A stretch of DNA of 64,000 nucleotides from Betaproteobacteria bacterium HGW-Betaproteobacteria-9 (GTDB lineage Bacteria > Pseudomonadota > Gammaproteobacteria > Burkholderiales > Burkholderiaceae_C). Below are positions 54,162 to 62,301 of this stretch, one piece after another. Under the pieces are notes generated by a model, which ran no database searches, was not told where the DNA came from, and saw only the letters and a list, made by a program, of their open reading frames with translations. The position numbers and the translations under genes were made by a program. Each line of letters starts with the position of its first letter. Within the stretch, counting starts at the first letter, position 1. Location of the stretch: contig PHCC01000017.1 of the NCBI GenBank assembly GCA_002842215.1, positions 1-64,000 on the forward strand, given 5' to 3'.

Positions 54162-55580
54162 TCACATCGAACGCAACTGTGGCTCGTGCAAAGACGGCTG
54201 CATCCAGCCGGGCTGCATTGTGTTGCGGGGTTCCAGGTTTAGGTCTGCCTGCTGATCGAGCATCGCCAGCCGCGACAGCGAATCGGCGGCGGGTGTGTTG
54301 GCCGCTTGCCGGGCGTCGAGCACGCCGTCCTTGAGGAGGCCGTTCTCGTGTTGACCGAACCGGATCTGGCCATTGTTCACCCGCAGCAGGTTGATGCCGC
54401 TCAGACCGTTTTCCCGCGCGCAGTGCGCCAGCGAGCACACCGTGTTGTCCAGGCCCCGGTCCCACGGCAGGTGGTGGGTGGCGGCGAGTTGGCGCACTTC
54501 ACGCTGGCTGTCGCTCAGCAACGCCTGGGAGACACGTGAGAGCGCCGGACCAGCGGCCTGGGGTTGGGTCACAGAGGTCAATGGCTGGGCGGCAGGTGCA
54601 TCGGCTTCGCGCTCGCGCCGGGCGGGTTCACCGGGCGGCAATGGGCCACGCAGGACATCCACGGCATCCAGGGCATTGCCCACGGGTCCCCGGCCGACAG
54701 CGGTGATGACGCCGCGCATGCCCTGCACATCGCGCCGGTACTCGCCGATGCGCGTGACGTTGTCTTGTGCACGCTGCACGGTGGCCGGGTCCTCCAGCAC
54801 GGAGCGATCGGGTCGGCCGTTGGCATCCACGCTGGCGAAGTAGTGCATCTTGTGGCTGTCGGCCATGGCGATGGCGGCGGCCGTGGTGGTGGGCGGGGTG
54901 AAACCGGTGGCCAGCTGGACGGGGCCGTAGCCGCGCAGGGTATCGCTCCAGTGGGTCTTGTTGTCGTAGCCATGGGCGTCCAGGGTCCGGATTTCCAGGG
55001 ACGTGGCATGAACCTTGACCTGGCCGTAATGGGCGCTGGCGGCGCTGACCAGGTCGCCCGCCATGACGTGGTTGGTGACCGAGTGGCCCCCGACGGGGAT
55101 GCGCAGACCCAGGCTGGTGGCACCGTAGGCGTTGAAGGTTTCTCCGCGCAGGTCGAAGTGGTGGGCCGTCACCTGCGCCAGCGTGCCGCCCAGGGAGTGG
55201 CCGGTGACGGTCACGGGGGGAACAAAACCGCCCTCTCCAATTGCTTTTTCTTGTGCGAGTTGCAGCGCTTTGCGAGTCAGCGCGATCGCATCGGGCGCTT
55301 GCAAGTTGGAGCGGCTGAGCACCATGCCACCGTCTGCCAGCAGCCCGTCTTTCAAGGCCTCGCGGTCGAACTCGGTGCCCCGGTGGGCGACGATGATCTC
55401 GTTGTTGTCCACCCGCTGGTAGATGGTGCCCTGGTAGCCGGTACGCGGGTTGTCGTGGTGCTCAAGAATCCTGTATTTGTGGCCACCTATCGTCTCGGGC
55501 TTCTCGTCACGGCGCGTCACCGCTCGGCCAGCGTACGAGTCCAGTGCCAAGTCGGCGTAGTCTTGGCTGCTCATGCTCAT
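54162..55580 (-). CDS. Lipase-like antibacterial effector with C-terminal XVIPCD-type secretion domain
   Basis: A 472-residue protein without a signal peptide. The N-terminal 250 residues are a lipase-class-3-like alpha/beta hydrolase: IIVAHRGTEFD oxyanion strand, nucleophile elbow GHSLGG (Ser129), a candidate acid at MAGDLVS (Asp176) and candidate bases at DSHKMHYF (His243/His246). A charged linker (about 310-350) leads to a C-terminal domain (about 350-445) with the pattern of the XVIPCD of X-T4SS effectors: LLSDSQREVRQLAATHHLPW, SLAHCARENGLSGINLLRVN and ARQAANTPAADSLSRLA, then a Gln-rich tail. It should attack phospholipids of rival bacteria. The ATGA overlap with the upstream lipoprotein gene fits an immunity-effector pair. 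The lipase call is firm; the XVIPCD call is by pattern only. Confidence 0.78.
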   Translation of the reverse strand: MSMSSQDYADLALDSYAGRAVTRRDEKPETIGGHKYRILEHHDNPRTGYQGTIYQRVDNNEIIVAHRGTEFDREALKDGLLADGGMVLSRSNLQAPDAIALTRKALQLAQEKAIGEGGFVPPVTVTGHSLGGTLAQVTAHHFDLRGETFNAYGATSLGLRIPVGGHSVTNHVMAGDLVSAASAHYGQVKVHATSLEIRTLDAHGYDNKTHWSDTLRGYGPVQLATGFTPPTTTAAAIAMADSHKMHYFASVDANGRPDRSVLEDPATVQRAQDNVTRIGEYRRDVQGMRGVITAVGRGPVGNALDAVDVLRGPLPPGEPARREREADAPAAQPLTSVTQPQAAGPALSRVSQALLSDSQREVRQLAATHHLPWDRGLDNTVCSLAHCARENGLSGINLLRVNNGQIRFGQHENGLLKDGVLDARQAANTPAADSLSRLAMLDQQADLNLEPRNTMQPGWMQPSLHEPQLRSM

Positions 55581-56257
55581 GGCTGCACCTTTTTAGGCGT
55601 CAGCGTCATGGAAAAAAGGTTGTCGCGAGCCTCCGGCGCAAATTGCTCCCGCGTGCTGTTACCCCAAGTCTTGAATCCATCGACCTTGCTCTGAGGGTAG
55701 TAGCCTTTCCAGTAAAACAACTGCACTGGCTGCTCCGCCAACAACTGTTCGGGAGACAGATCGGTGTCAAACAAGGTTTCTGCGGGTGATCCCGTCGACA
55801 TGACCCAAGGCCCCACGCTCGTCAGCGTCCACTGGCACACCCCATTGCCGTAGTAGTCCTCGTCGAGCATGGCATCGAGATAAACGGTGGCGGCGAAGCT
55901 GCCATCGGGCCGCTCGGTGAAGGGCAGGACCACCGTGTGTTCCGGCTCGCCCCGCACCCCGGCGAAGTCGTTGACGACGTAGTTGCAGCCCTTGGCCTGG
56001 TACAGGGCGCTCCAGCCCATTTTCTTGAACGGCCCTGGCGCGTCCTGGATCGTCAGCACGAGCTCGTAACCCTGCCTGGGCGCAGGGTTGAGGCGGTAGA
56101 GGTGCTGTTGCGCGGACTTGTCGTTCTTGCCGGCGCCAGGACTCGCTGAAACATCGGGTGTCATCGTGGGCTCCGTGGTGGGTTGGGGTTGGCAGCCCGT
56201 GGCCCACAGCATCAGGCTCAGGCACAAGGCGAATGGCAATCGGTGTTTGAACGACAA
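55577..56257 (-). CDS. Lipoprotein, probable immunity protein for the lipase effector
   Basis: A 226-residue protein starting at TTG (56257) behind a strong AAGGAGG site. It has a lipoprotein signal peptide with lipobox-like WATGC (Cys22), so it should be anchored to the periplasmic face of a membrane. The mature part begins with a Thr/Pro/Ser-rich linker and continues as a beta-rich domain (GYELVLTIQDAPGPF, YYGNGVCQWTLTSVGPW). Its stop overlaps the effector start by 4 bp, and immunity gene before effector gene is the usual X-Tfi/X-Tfe order. I do not recognise the domain; the immunity role is inferred from export, size and coupling. The locus is visibly less GC-rich than its neighbours. Confidence 0.65.
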   Translation of the reverse strand: MSFKHRLPFALCLSLMLWATGCQPQPTTEPTMTPDVSASPGAGKNDKSAQQHLYRLNPAPRQGYELVLTIQDAPGPFKKMGWSALYQAKGCNYVVNDFAGVRGEPEHTVVLPFTERPDGSFAATVYLDAMLDEDYYGNGVCQWTLTSVGPWVMSTGSPAETLFDTDLSPEQLLAEQPVQLFYWKGYYPQSKVDGFKTWGNSTREQFAPEARDNLFSMTLTPKKVQP

Positions 56258-56414
56258 GGGACCCTCCTTTGAGAACTTTTGGACTCAGTCTACCTGTGTT
56301 CAGAGGCGGCATCCGGATGGCCTGCATTGAACAACGTCCGTGGTCACGCAGCCCACGTCCCTCTTCATACCTTGGGGAGTGGCTCCCGATGCTGAATTAG
56401 CATAACTTATGACA

Positions 56415-56458
56415 TTGGCTTTCATGGCGAGCCTCTTTATAATTAGGGTAAACCCTAG
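56415..56458 (+). promoter_or_regulatory. Sigma-70-type promoter with overlapping palindrome
   Basis: TTGGCT (56415-56420) and TATAAT (56438-56443) are 17 bp apart, a near-consensus promoter in otherwise GC-rich DNA. Directly behind the -10 box, TAGGGTAAACCCTA (about 56444-56457) is a near-perfect palindrome over the expected transcription start, so a repressor could act there. It drives the two small genes that follow. Confidence 0.7.
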
Positions 56459-56469
56459 TCCAAAGCATC

Positions 56470-56664
56470 ATGAACACCCCCACCCCTTCCCTGTGGTCCC
56501 GCGTGACCCGCACCATCCGCGATTTCTTCAACCGCGCCACCGTCGGCACATCCGACACGCTGGAGACTTATCTCGGCACGGCAACCAGCCTCTCTCAGCT
56601 GGAAGACATGCAGCGCCGTTGGGACCAGGCCCATCTCGGGCACAACAGCTCTGGTGCTTACTGA
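56470..56664 (+). CDS. Small DUF3563-like protein
   Basis: A 64-residue protein. The core TLETYLGTATSLSQLEDMQRRW resembles the DUF3563 pattern (a YLxxATxxxxLExxxR helix pair) found in short proteobacterial proteins of unknown role. No signal peptide or membrane helix is seen. It starts 12 bp after a palindrome and its promoter, so it is probably strongly expressed under some condition. Confidence 0.6.
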   Translation: MNTPTPSLWSRVTRTIRDFFNRATVGTSDTLETYLGTATSLSQLEDMQRRWDQAHLGHNSSGAY

Positions 56665-56676
56665 GCGAGAAAAACC

Positions 56677-56877
56677 ATGCTGAATTTCCTCAAATCCCTG
56701 TTCGACAACGAAACACCCCGGTTTACCACCGGGGCCCGCGTCAACCGTTTCAACAAAGGCAGCATCGACCGCCTCGACGGCCGTGTCGTGGCCCAGACCG
56801 ATGAAGGCGTGCTGGTTGACTGGCCGCGCTACGGTTCGGGCTGGGAGCAGCCCCACAAGCTTTGCCAGCAGGTCTGA
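56677..56877 (+). CDS. Small protein of unknown function
   Basis: A 66-residue protein, MLNFLKSLFDNE with an amphipathic start, then a basic, probably beta-rich part (FTTGARVNRFNKG, GRVVAQTDEGVLVDWPRYGS) that looks like a single small SH3-like or KOW-like barrel. It lies 12 bp after the DUF3563-like gene and is probably co-transcribed. No family is recognised. Confidence 0.6.
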   Translation: MLNFLKSLFDNETPRFTTGARVNRFNKGSIDRLDGRVVAQTDEGVLVDWPRYGSGWEQPHKLCQQV

Positions 56878-56959
56878 AGAGCCCCACCGCTTCGCGTAGC
56901 TTTGGACCCGCTCCCCTCTGACATCGACCGACCTCGCCGACGCGCGGGCTTGATCCTGG

Positions 56960-57033
56960 GATGCGGTGGAACCGGCTCCGCCGGGCCACTCGCATCGTCC
57001 CCTTGAGGGGAAGCCGCTCAGCGGAGCAGGGGT
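56960..57033 (-). repeat. GC-rich intergenic repeat, subfamily A
   Basis: On the - strand it reads CACCCCTGCTCCGC, GAGCGGCTTCCCCTCAAGGG, GGACGATGC and GGCCCGGCGGAGCCGG, the order seen at 45903 and 57829. It ends 4 bp from the stop codon of the TSUP gene, so it lies in that gene's 3' untranslated region. Confidence 0.8.
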
Positions 57034-57037
57034 GGGC

Positions 57038-57796
57038 TTACCTGATCCAGGCGTCGTAGCCGGTCTTCAGGATCAGCGCGGTGACCACCACGATGAAAGC
57101 GCCGCGCACGAAGCCGCTGCCGTGCTTGAGTGCCAGCCGCGTGCCGAGCAGGCTGCCCACCACGTTGGCCACGGCCATGACCAGCGCGAAATGCCACCAG
57201 ACGTGGCCCTTGGCAGCGAACAGGATCAGCGCCGCCAGGTTGGAGGTGGTGTTGAGCAGCTTGGCGCTGGCGCTGGCGTGCAGGAAGTCGTAGCCCAGCC
57301 AGCGCACGAACAGAAACACGAAAAAGCTGCCAGTACCCGGGCCGAAGAAACCGTCGTAGAAACCGATGGTGGCGCCCAGGGTGGCCGCGGCAAAAGCCTC
57401 CTGGCGGCCAGTGAAGTGCGGTGTGTGGTGGCGGCCCAGATCCTTGCGTGCCAGGGTGTAGCCCAACACGCCAAGCAAGACCAGCGGCAGCGCGCGGCGC
57501 AGAAAGTCGGGCGAGATGACCGTCACCGTCCAGGCGCCCAGCATCGAGCCCACGAAGCACACGGCCGCGGCCGGCAGCAACGCGCGCCAAGGCATCTGCA
57601 CCCGCTGAGCGTACTGAATCGTGGCCACCCCCGTGCCCCAGATCGACGCGCCCTTGTTGACACCGAACAGCGTGGCCGGGTGGGTGTTGGGAAAGACGGC
57701 GAACAGCGCAGGCACCAGGATCAGGCCACCGCCGCCGACGATCGAATCGACAAAACCGGCGAACAGCGAAGCGATAGAGACCAGCAATAGTTCCAT
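57038..57796 (-). CDS. TSUP (TauE/SafE)-family membrane permease
   Basis: A 252-residue membrane protein with about eight helices arranged as two similar halves: FAGFVDSIVGGGGLILVPAL opens the first, and GATIGFYDGFFGPGTGSF the second, both with the family's Gly-rich turn. TSUP proteins export or import sulfite, sulfonates or related anions. It is flanked on both sides by copies of the GC-rich repeat, which separate it from the hox cluster. Confidence 0.88.
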   Translation of the reverse strand: MELLLVSIASLFAGFVDSIVGGGGLILVPALFAVFPNTHPATLFGVNKGASIWGTGVATIQYAQRVQMPWRALLPAAAVCFVGSMLGAWTVTVISPDFLRRALPLVLLGVLGYTLARKDLGRHHTPHFTGRQEAFAAATLGATIGFYDGFFGPGTGSFFVFLFVRWLGYDFLHASASAKLLNTTSNLAALILFAAKGHVWWHFALVMAVANVVGSLLGTRLALKHGSGFVRGAFIVVVTALILKTGYDAWIR

Positions 57797-57828
57797 GCGG
57801 GAGATTGTCGCCGCCCTGAAAGATAGGC

Positions 57829-57935
57829 CCCCCTGCGCCGCTGCGCGGCTTCCCCCCGGGGGGGACCACGCCCTTGGACCGGCAAAGCCGGATCTTCGGC
57901 GTGCACTGGGTTCGGGCACGCGCTCCGGCAAGAGG
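57829..57935 (+). repeat. GC-rich intergenic repeat, subfamily A
   Basis: CCCCCCTGCGCCGC, GCGCGGCTTCCCCCCGGGGG, GGACCACGCCCTTGG, ACCGGCAAAGCCGG and CGGGCACGCGCTCCGG match the 45903 copy over about 105 bp. It fills the gap between the end of hoxJ and the start of the TSUP gene. Confidence 0.88.
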
Positions 57936-57943
57936 AGCGCGCG

Positions 57944-59287
57944 TTACTTCACTTTGGGCAGCTCCAGCACGAACTCGGCCCCACCGCCCTCGGCGTTGCG
58001 CGCGCTCAGGCGGCCGCCGTGCTGCTCGACGATGCCGTAGCTGATCGACAGGCCCAGGCCGGTGCCCTTGCCCACCGGTTTGGTGGTGAAGAAGGGGTCG
58101 AAGATGCGCAGCAGATGCTCGGGCGGAACGCCCGGTCCGTTGTCGCGCACGCTCACGCGCACAGGGTCCGTGTCACCGACAAGGCTCACCCAGACGCAGG
58201 GTTTTTTCACCCCGGGTCCGCCCACGGCATCGAACGCGTTCTGCAGCAGGTTCATCATCACCTGCTGCAACTGGCCCGCGCTGCCCATCACGGTGCAGGG
58301 TGCGCCCGCCTGCCAGCGCACGTCCACCGGCGTGGGCCGGCCTTTCTGCACCCAGTGGATGGCGCGCTCGATCACCTCGACCAGGTTCACCGGCACGCGC
58401 TCTTCGGAGTCCATGGCCGAGAAGCGCTTGAGGCCGTGCACGATGTCGGCGGTGCGCTGCGCGCCTTCGAGCGTGCCCTCGATCAACGAGGGCAGATCGC
58501 TCATCAGGTGTTCGATGCGCAGCTTCTGCCGCAACGCCTGCAGCACCGGCTCGGGCTCGTGGGCGTGGAGCGCGGCCATGTAGGTCTGCAGGCGGTCGCA
58601 GTACTTCCGCAGCGCGTGCACGTTGCCGAGCACGAAGCTGATCGGGTTGTTGAGTTCGTGCGCCACGCCGGCCACCAGCTGGCCGAGCGAGGCCATCTTT
58701 TCCGAGTGCAGCAGCTGCTGCTGGGTGCGCTTCAAGGCCTCGTGCGCGGCGCGCATCTCGTGGTACGCGCGCTTGAGCTCGGCCGTGGGCCGGCCCACCC
58801 ACACAGTGCCCACGCGCCGGCCGTTGCCGCCGATGCGCGGTGTGCAGTTGGCGTCCACCGGCACCGGCTGGCCCGCACGGTCGAGCAGGTTGAGCTCGAT
58901 GCCCTGCCCCGCGCGCGGTGCGTCGGACCGGTCCATCGCGGCGCGCGCTGCGTCCACGCTGGCGGCGTCGGCCAGCAGGTCGGCCAGGCTGCTGCCGCGC
59001 AGCTGTTCTTCGGGACGGCCCACCAGCTCGCACAGGGCCGCGTTGGCCTGTTCAATCAAACCGCGCTCGTCGCACACCACCAGCACGTCCGACATCGAGG
59101 TCAGCACGCTGAAGATGAACTGCTGCGACTGCTCCAGCTCGGTGTTCTTCTTTTCCAGCTCGACCTCGTCGTCGATCAGCCGCGTGTAGACCTCGTCCAT
59201 CTTCTGGATCACGTCCAGCCAGGTGGACTCGTCCACGCCTTCCATCGGGACGGTGGGCAGCGGGCTGGGCGCGCGGTCTTTGCTCAT
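57944..59287 (-). CDS. hoxJ: H2-signalling histidine kinase HoxJ/HupT
   Basis: A 447-residue soluble kinase: N-terminal helical region with a coiled coil (about 30-56), one PAS domain (about 57-170, [15 protein letters not shown]), a HisKA box with His210 ([16 protein letters not shown]) and a HATPase ending [20 protein letters not shown]. The His box and the soluble single-PAS form match HoxJ/HupT, which form a complex with the regulatory hydrogenase and control the NtrC-type regulator HoxA/HupR. It starts 1 bp after the hoxC stop. No hoxA follows in the window; the next gene is a permease. Confidence 0.9.
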   Translation of the reverse strand: MSKDRAPSPLPTVPMEGVDESTWLDVIQKMDEVYTRLIDDEVELEKKNTELEQSQQFIFSVLTSMSDVLVVCDERGLIEQANAALCELVGRPEEQLRGSSLADLLADAASVDAARAAMDRSDAPRAGQGIELNLLDRAGQPVPVDANCTPRIGGNGRRVGTVWVGRPTAELKRAYHEMRAAHEALKRTQQQLLHSEKMASLGQLVAGVAHELNNPISFVLGNVHALRKYCDRLQTYMAALHAHEPEPVLQALRQKLRIEHLMSDLPSLIEGTLEGAQRTADIVHGLKRFSAMDSEERVPVNLVEVIERAIHWVQKGRPTPVDVRWQAGAPCTVMGSAGQLQQVMMNLLQNAFDAVGGPGVKKPCVWVSLVGDTDPVRVSVRDNGPGVPPEHLLRIFDPFFTTKPVGKGTGLGLSISYGIVEQHGGRLSARNAEGGGAEFVLELPKVK

Positions 59288-59288
59288 G

Positions 59289-60830
59289 TCAGTGCACGGT
59301 GCAAACCATGCAGGGATCAAAAGAGCGAACGATGTGCTGGACCGAGACAGGGGTCTTTTCGCCCTCCAGCACCGGCGCATCCACCAGCGCCAGCTCCAAC
59401 GCACCGGGCGTGCCGGCGGCGTCGCGTGGCGAAAAATTCCAGCTCGTGGGTGCGACGATCTGGTAGTTGGCAATGCGGCCGCGCCGCACCACCAGCCAGT
59501 GGCCCAGGCTACCGCGCGCGGCCTCGCTCAGACCGACGCCATTGCCCTCGTCGGGCAGCACCGTCGGCACGCAGAAGGCCTCGGTCGGCCGGATCGCCTG
59601 CAGCCAGTCTTCCATCAGCGGCACCACACGCGCGAGCTCAATCAGCCGCGCCAGCACGCGCGTGTAGACCGTGCCGCCGTGGCGCGCCACCGCGTCTCGC
59701 ACCAGCGGCTGCGCGCCGGCGAGCTGACGCGCGATGGCGCCGGTCTCGACCACTTCGCCCCCCAGGCGCGGCGCCTTGTTCCAGGTGTAGGCGCCGGGCT
59801 TGTGTGGCTCCGGCCGCGTGATGCCGTGCAGTGGGTGCAGCGGCTCGCGCGCGTGGGCCAGCCAGGCGTGTGTGGCGTCTTCGGTGATGGCGTGCGGGTT
59901 CAGCGCGTCGACCGCACCGGTCCGCGCGCGCCACACGCCACCGGGCAGCGCCCAGCCGCCCTCGGGTTGGGCGTAAGCGCCATAGCTCAAATAACGACCC
60001 GGGCCGGGGCCGAGCGCGTCGAGCTGCAGGTCGCGCACGAGGGTGAGGAAGAAGCGCAGGTCGCCGCCCAGCGGGTCCTGTGCGTGCCAGTCCCAGAGCG
60101 CGCTTTCGTTGGCCAATGCGGCCACGGCTTCGAGCGGTGCGGCGAACAGCTGGCGCTCCAGAAAGCTGCGGAACTCGCGCACTTTCGCCAGCAGGCGCAC
60201 GCGCTCGGCGGCGTCGATGGCGCGGGTGGAGCCACCCGGCTCGACCGACTGCGTGTGCGGCCACTTGCCGCCCAGCGTGCCCAGCAGCGTGAGCCAGCGC
60301 TGGCGCGCCGCCGTGGCGGCGCGCACCTGCTCGCCGTGGTCGGGCGCGAAGCGGCGTTGGGCTTCGGCGTGCCAGGGGTGGCCCGCGTAGACCGGGCGGG
60401 CGAAGTCCGGCATGAAGAACAGGTAGAAGTGCGTCAGGTGATCGGCCAGGTTTTCGGTCGCCAGGATCAGGTTGGTCGCGTGTTGTCCGTTGGCCGGCAT
60501 GGCGATGCCGCCCAGATCGGCCAGCGCCCGCGCCGAAGCCACCGACTGCGACACCGAGCAGATGCCGCAAATGCGCGGCACATAGACCAGCGCGTCGTGC
60601 GGCACCTTGCCCTGCAGGATCTGCTCGAAGCCGCGGTACATGGTCGCGTTGACCTGGGCCGAGGTGACGCGGCCGTCGGCGATGTCGAGCGAAACTTCGA
60701 GATCGCCCTCGACGCGGTTGAACGGACCGACGAGCAGGCGTGCCCCCACGCTTGTCGCTTCGCGTACTGCGCTGCCCCCCAAGGGGGCGCTCGCGCCTTG
60801 GGGCGGCCCGGCGTCGCTCGGTCGGCTCAT
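59289..60830 (-). CDS. hoxC: Regulatory (H2-sensing) hydrogenase large subunit
   Basis: A 513-residue [NiFe]-hydrogenase large subunit with RICGICSVSQS (N-terminal Cys pair) and DPCMVCTVH at the very end. Stopping at that His, with no cleavable extension, is the hallmark of HoxC/HupV sensors. The family-like sequence starts at LLVGPFNRVEGDLEV (about residue 32). The first 30 residues, rich in Gly, Ala, Pro and Ser, are encoded by a subfamily-B intergenic repeat and look like a recent addition; an internal start is possible, but none is obvious. The ATG overlaps the hoxB stop by 4 bp. Confidence 0.92.
   Translation of the reverse strand: MSRPSDAGPPQGASAPLGGSAVREATSVGARLLVGPFNRVEGDLEVSLDIADGRVTSAQVNATMYRGFEQILQGKVPHDALVYVPRICGICSVSQSVASARALADLGGIAMPANGQHATNLILATENLADHLTHFYLFFMPDFARPVYAGHPWHAEAQRRFAPDHGEQVRAATAARQRWLTLLGTLGGKWPHTQSVEPGGSTRAIDAAERVRLLAKVREFRSFLERQLFAAPLEAVAALANESALWDWHAQDPLGGDLRFFLTLVRDLQLDALGPGPGRYLSYGAYAQPEGGWALPGGVWRARTGAVDALNPHAITEDATHAWLAHAREPLHPLHGITRPEPHKPGAYTWNKAPRLGGEVVETGAIARQLAGAQPLVRDAVARHGGTVYTRVLARLIELARVVPLMEDWLQAIRPTEAFCVPTVLPDEGNGVGLSEAARGSLGHWLVVRRGRIANYQIVAPTSWNFSPRDAAGTPGALELALVDAPVLEGEKTPVSVQHIVRSFDPCMVCTVH
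60743..60825. repeat. GC-rich repeat, subfamily B, inside the hoxC reading frame
   Basis: GCCCCCACGCTTGTCGCTTC, then GCGCTGCCCCCCAAGGGGGC and GCGCCTTGGGGCGGCCCGG resemble the copy at 36881-36952. Here the element lies within coding sequence, immediately after the hoxC start codon, and its - strand translation supplies residues 2-30 of the predicted protein. Confidence 0.85.
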
Positions 60831-61822
60831 TTCAACCTCGTCTTGCGGACTGCGGGTTTGACAACGAGGTGGTCCGCCACCGCGTTGTTCTTCACCCGCT
60901 TCGGCGTGGCGCTCTTGGACAGCGAAGCCAGCGCGACGAACCAGGCCTTGGGCATGTCGGTCGGCAGGCCGATGGGGATGCCGGCGAGCTTGGGCGTTTC
61001 GTGGAACGGGTGGCCCGGCTCCTGGAAACCGGGCTCGGTGCAGGCGATGCAGGCGTAACCGCCGCGGGTGCAGCTGCCTTCGCCGTTCCAGGGGCGGATG
61101 TTGCAGTCGGCGTGCACCTGCGTGCCCTTGCAACCCATGTGTTCCATCATGCAGCCGAGGTCGGACGGCTTCTCGGCGCTGGCCTTGAACTCGTAGTATT
61201 CGTTGCGCGTGCAGCCGTGGTGCACCAGTTGGTCGGCGTAGAAACGCGGGCGGTTCAATGGGTCGAGATCGTCGGCCACGAAGTTGTCGGCAGCCAAGGC
61301 CATCAGCGTGTCGATCACCCAGCTCGGGTGCGTGGGACAACCGGCGATATTGATCACCGGCAGGCCGCTGCCGGACCGAAAGTCGGCCCCGAGCAGGCCA
61401 CCGATGCGGTCGTCTTCGTACTGCAGACCGCAGGCGTCGGTGGGGTTGTCGCCGCCCGCCGTGATGCCGCCCCAGGCCGCGCAGCTGCCCACCGCCAGCA
61501 CGTGGCGGGCCTTCGCCGCGAGCTCGCGCACCCAGTGGATCATGGGCAGGCCGGTGCCGGCCAGCATGTGGAAGCGCCCCGAGCCGTTCGGCCCGCGCAG
61601 CAGTGAGCCTTCAACGCACAGCGCGTCGAGCCGGGTGCCGCCGTCCAGCACCGAGTGCAGCAGCGCGATCACCTCTTCACCACTCGCCATCGACAGCGAG
61701 GGGTGCCACAACAGGTTCACGCCACCATCGCGCAGGTGGCCCTGGAAGTCGGTGGTGTCGGCGCACAGCAGCGACATGCTGCAGCCGCCGCAGCCGCCGC
61801 TTTGAAGCCAGAGCACGTTCAT
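60827..61822 (-). CDS. hoxB: Regulatory (H2-sensing) hydrogenase small subunit
   Basis: A 331-residue small subunit with the proximal-cluster start MNVLWLQSGGCGGCSMSLL (Cys11, Cys14), VGSCAAWGG, NIAGCPTHPSW, and later Cys/His groups for the medial and distal clusters (LVHHGCTRNEYYE, CNIRPWNGEGSC, CIACTEPGF). There is no Tat signal peptide, as expected for a cytosolic sensor. With HoxC it detects H2 and signals to HoxJ. The start at 61822 overlaps the hoxW stop by 4 bp. Confidence 0.93.
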   Translation of the reverse strand: MNVLWLQSGGCGGCSMSLLCADTTDFQGHLRDGGVNLLWHPSLSMASGEEVIALLHSVLDGGTRLDALCVEGSLLRGPNGSGRFHMLAGTGLPMIHWVRELAAKARHVLAVGSCAAWGGITAGGDNPTDACGLQYEDDRIGGLLGADFRSGSGLPVINIAGCPTHPSWVIDTLMALAADNFVADDLDPLNRPRFYADQLVHHGCTRNEYYEFKASAEKPSDLGCMMEHMGCKGTQVHADCNIRPWNGEGSCTRGGYACIACTEPGFQEPGHPFHETPKLAGIPIGLPTDMPKAWFVALASLSKSATPKRVKNNAVADHLVVKPAVRKTRLK

Positions 61823-62301
61823 GTGGTGATCTCCTCGGGCAGACGAGCCCATTCCATCGCCCAGGCCAGGGCCAAGGCCAGATCGGCCAGGGCCTGCTCG
61901 CCCGGTGCCTCGCCCAGCTCGAAGCGCTGCGCCCGGATGGCGAGCAGCGTGCAGGGCGGCGGTTCGCGCCGTTCCAGCTCGGTGTAGACCTGCAACAGCG
62001 CTTCAGGGGCCAGGGCGTGGGTGGTGAATCCGGCCACCGGTGCAGGGACCACGCTGCGCACTTCGAACGGCGTCTGCAGGCCGATGGCGGCGTCCACAAA
62101 GAGCACACGTTCGCGGCCTACGAGGTCCAGCGCGTGTTCGACCTGCAACTGGAAGTCGGTGAGGCATTCGAGTCGCCCGGCCGGCAGCTGTGCCTGTGCC
62201 CGGTCGGCCAGCTGTTCGACCAGCAGCGGGCCGAGTGCGTCGTCGCCCCGGCCCGGGTTGCCCCAGCCGAACACCAGCAGCGGCGCCACCTTCGCAGTCA
62301 T
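61819..62301 (-). CDS. hoxW: HoxH-specific hydrogenase maturation protease
   Basis: A 160-residue HybD/HyaD-family endopeptidase: FGWGNPGRGDDALGP is the conserved start with the nickel-sensing acidic residue, and LFVDAAIGL the second block. It removes the C-terminal extension of the large subunit after nickel insertion. It lies between hoxH, its likely substrate, and hoxB, whose partner needs no processing, and overlaps both by 4 bp. Confidence 0.9.
   Translation of the reverse strand: MTAKVAPLLVFGWGNPGRGDDALGPLLVEQLADRAQAQLPAGRLECLTDFQLQVEHALDLVGRERVLFVDAAIGLQTPFEVRSVVPAPVAGFTTHALAPEALLQVYTELERREPPPCTLLAIRAQRFELGEAPGEQALADLALALAWAMEWARLPEEITT

Noticed and set aside
54162..56257. Reading the lipase and lipoprotein as a type VI secretion Tle/Tli pair
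   Set aside because: No VgrG, PAAR, Hcp or adaptor gene is nearby, and the C-terminal domain fits the XVIPCD layout better; still a possible alternative.
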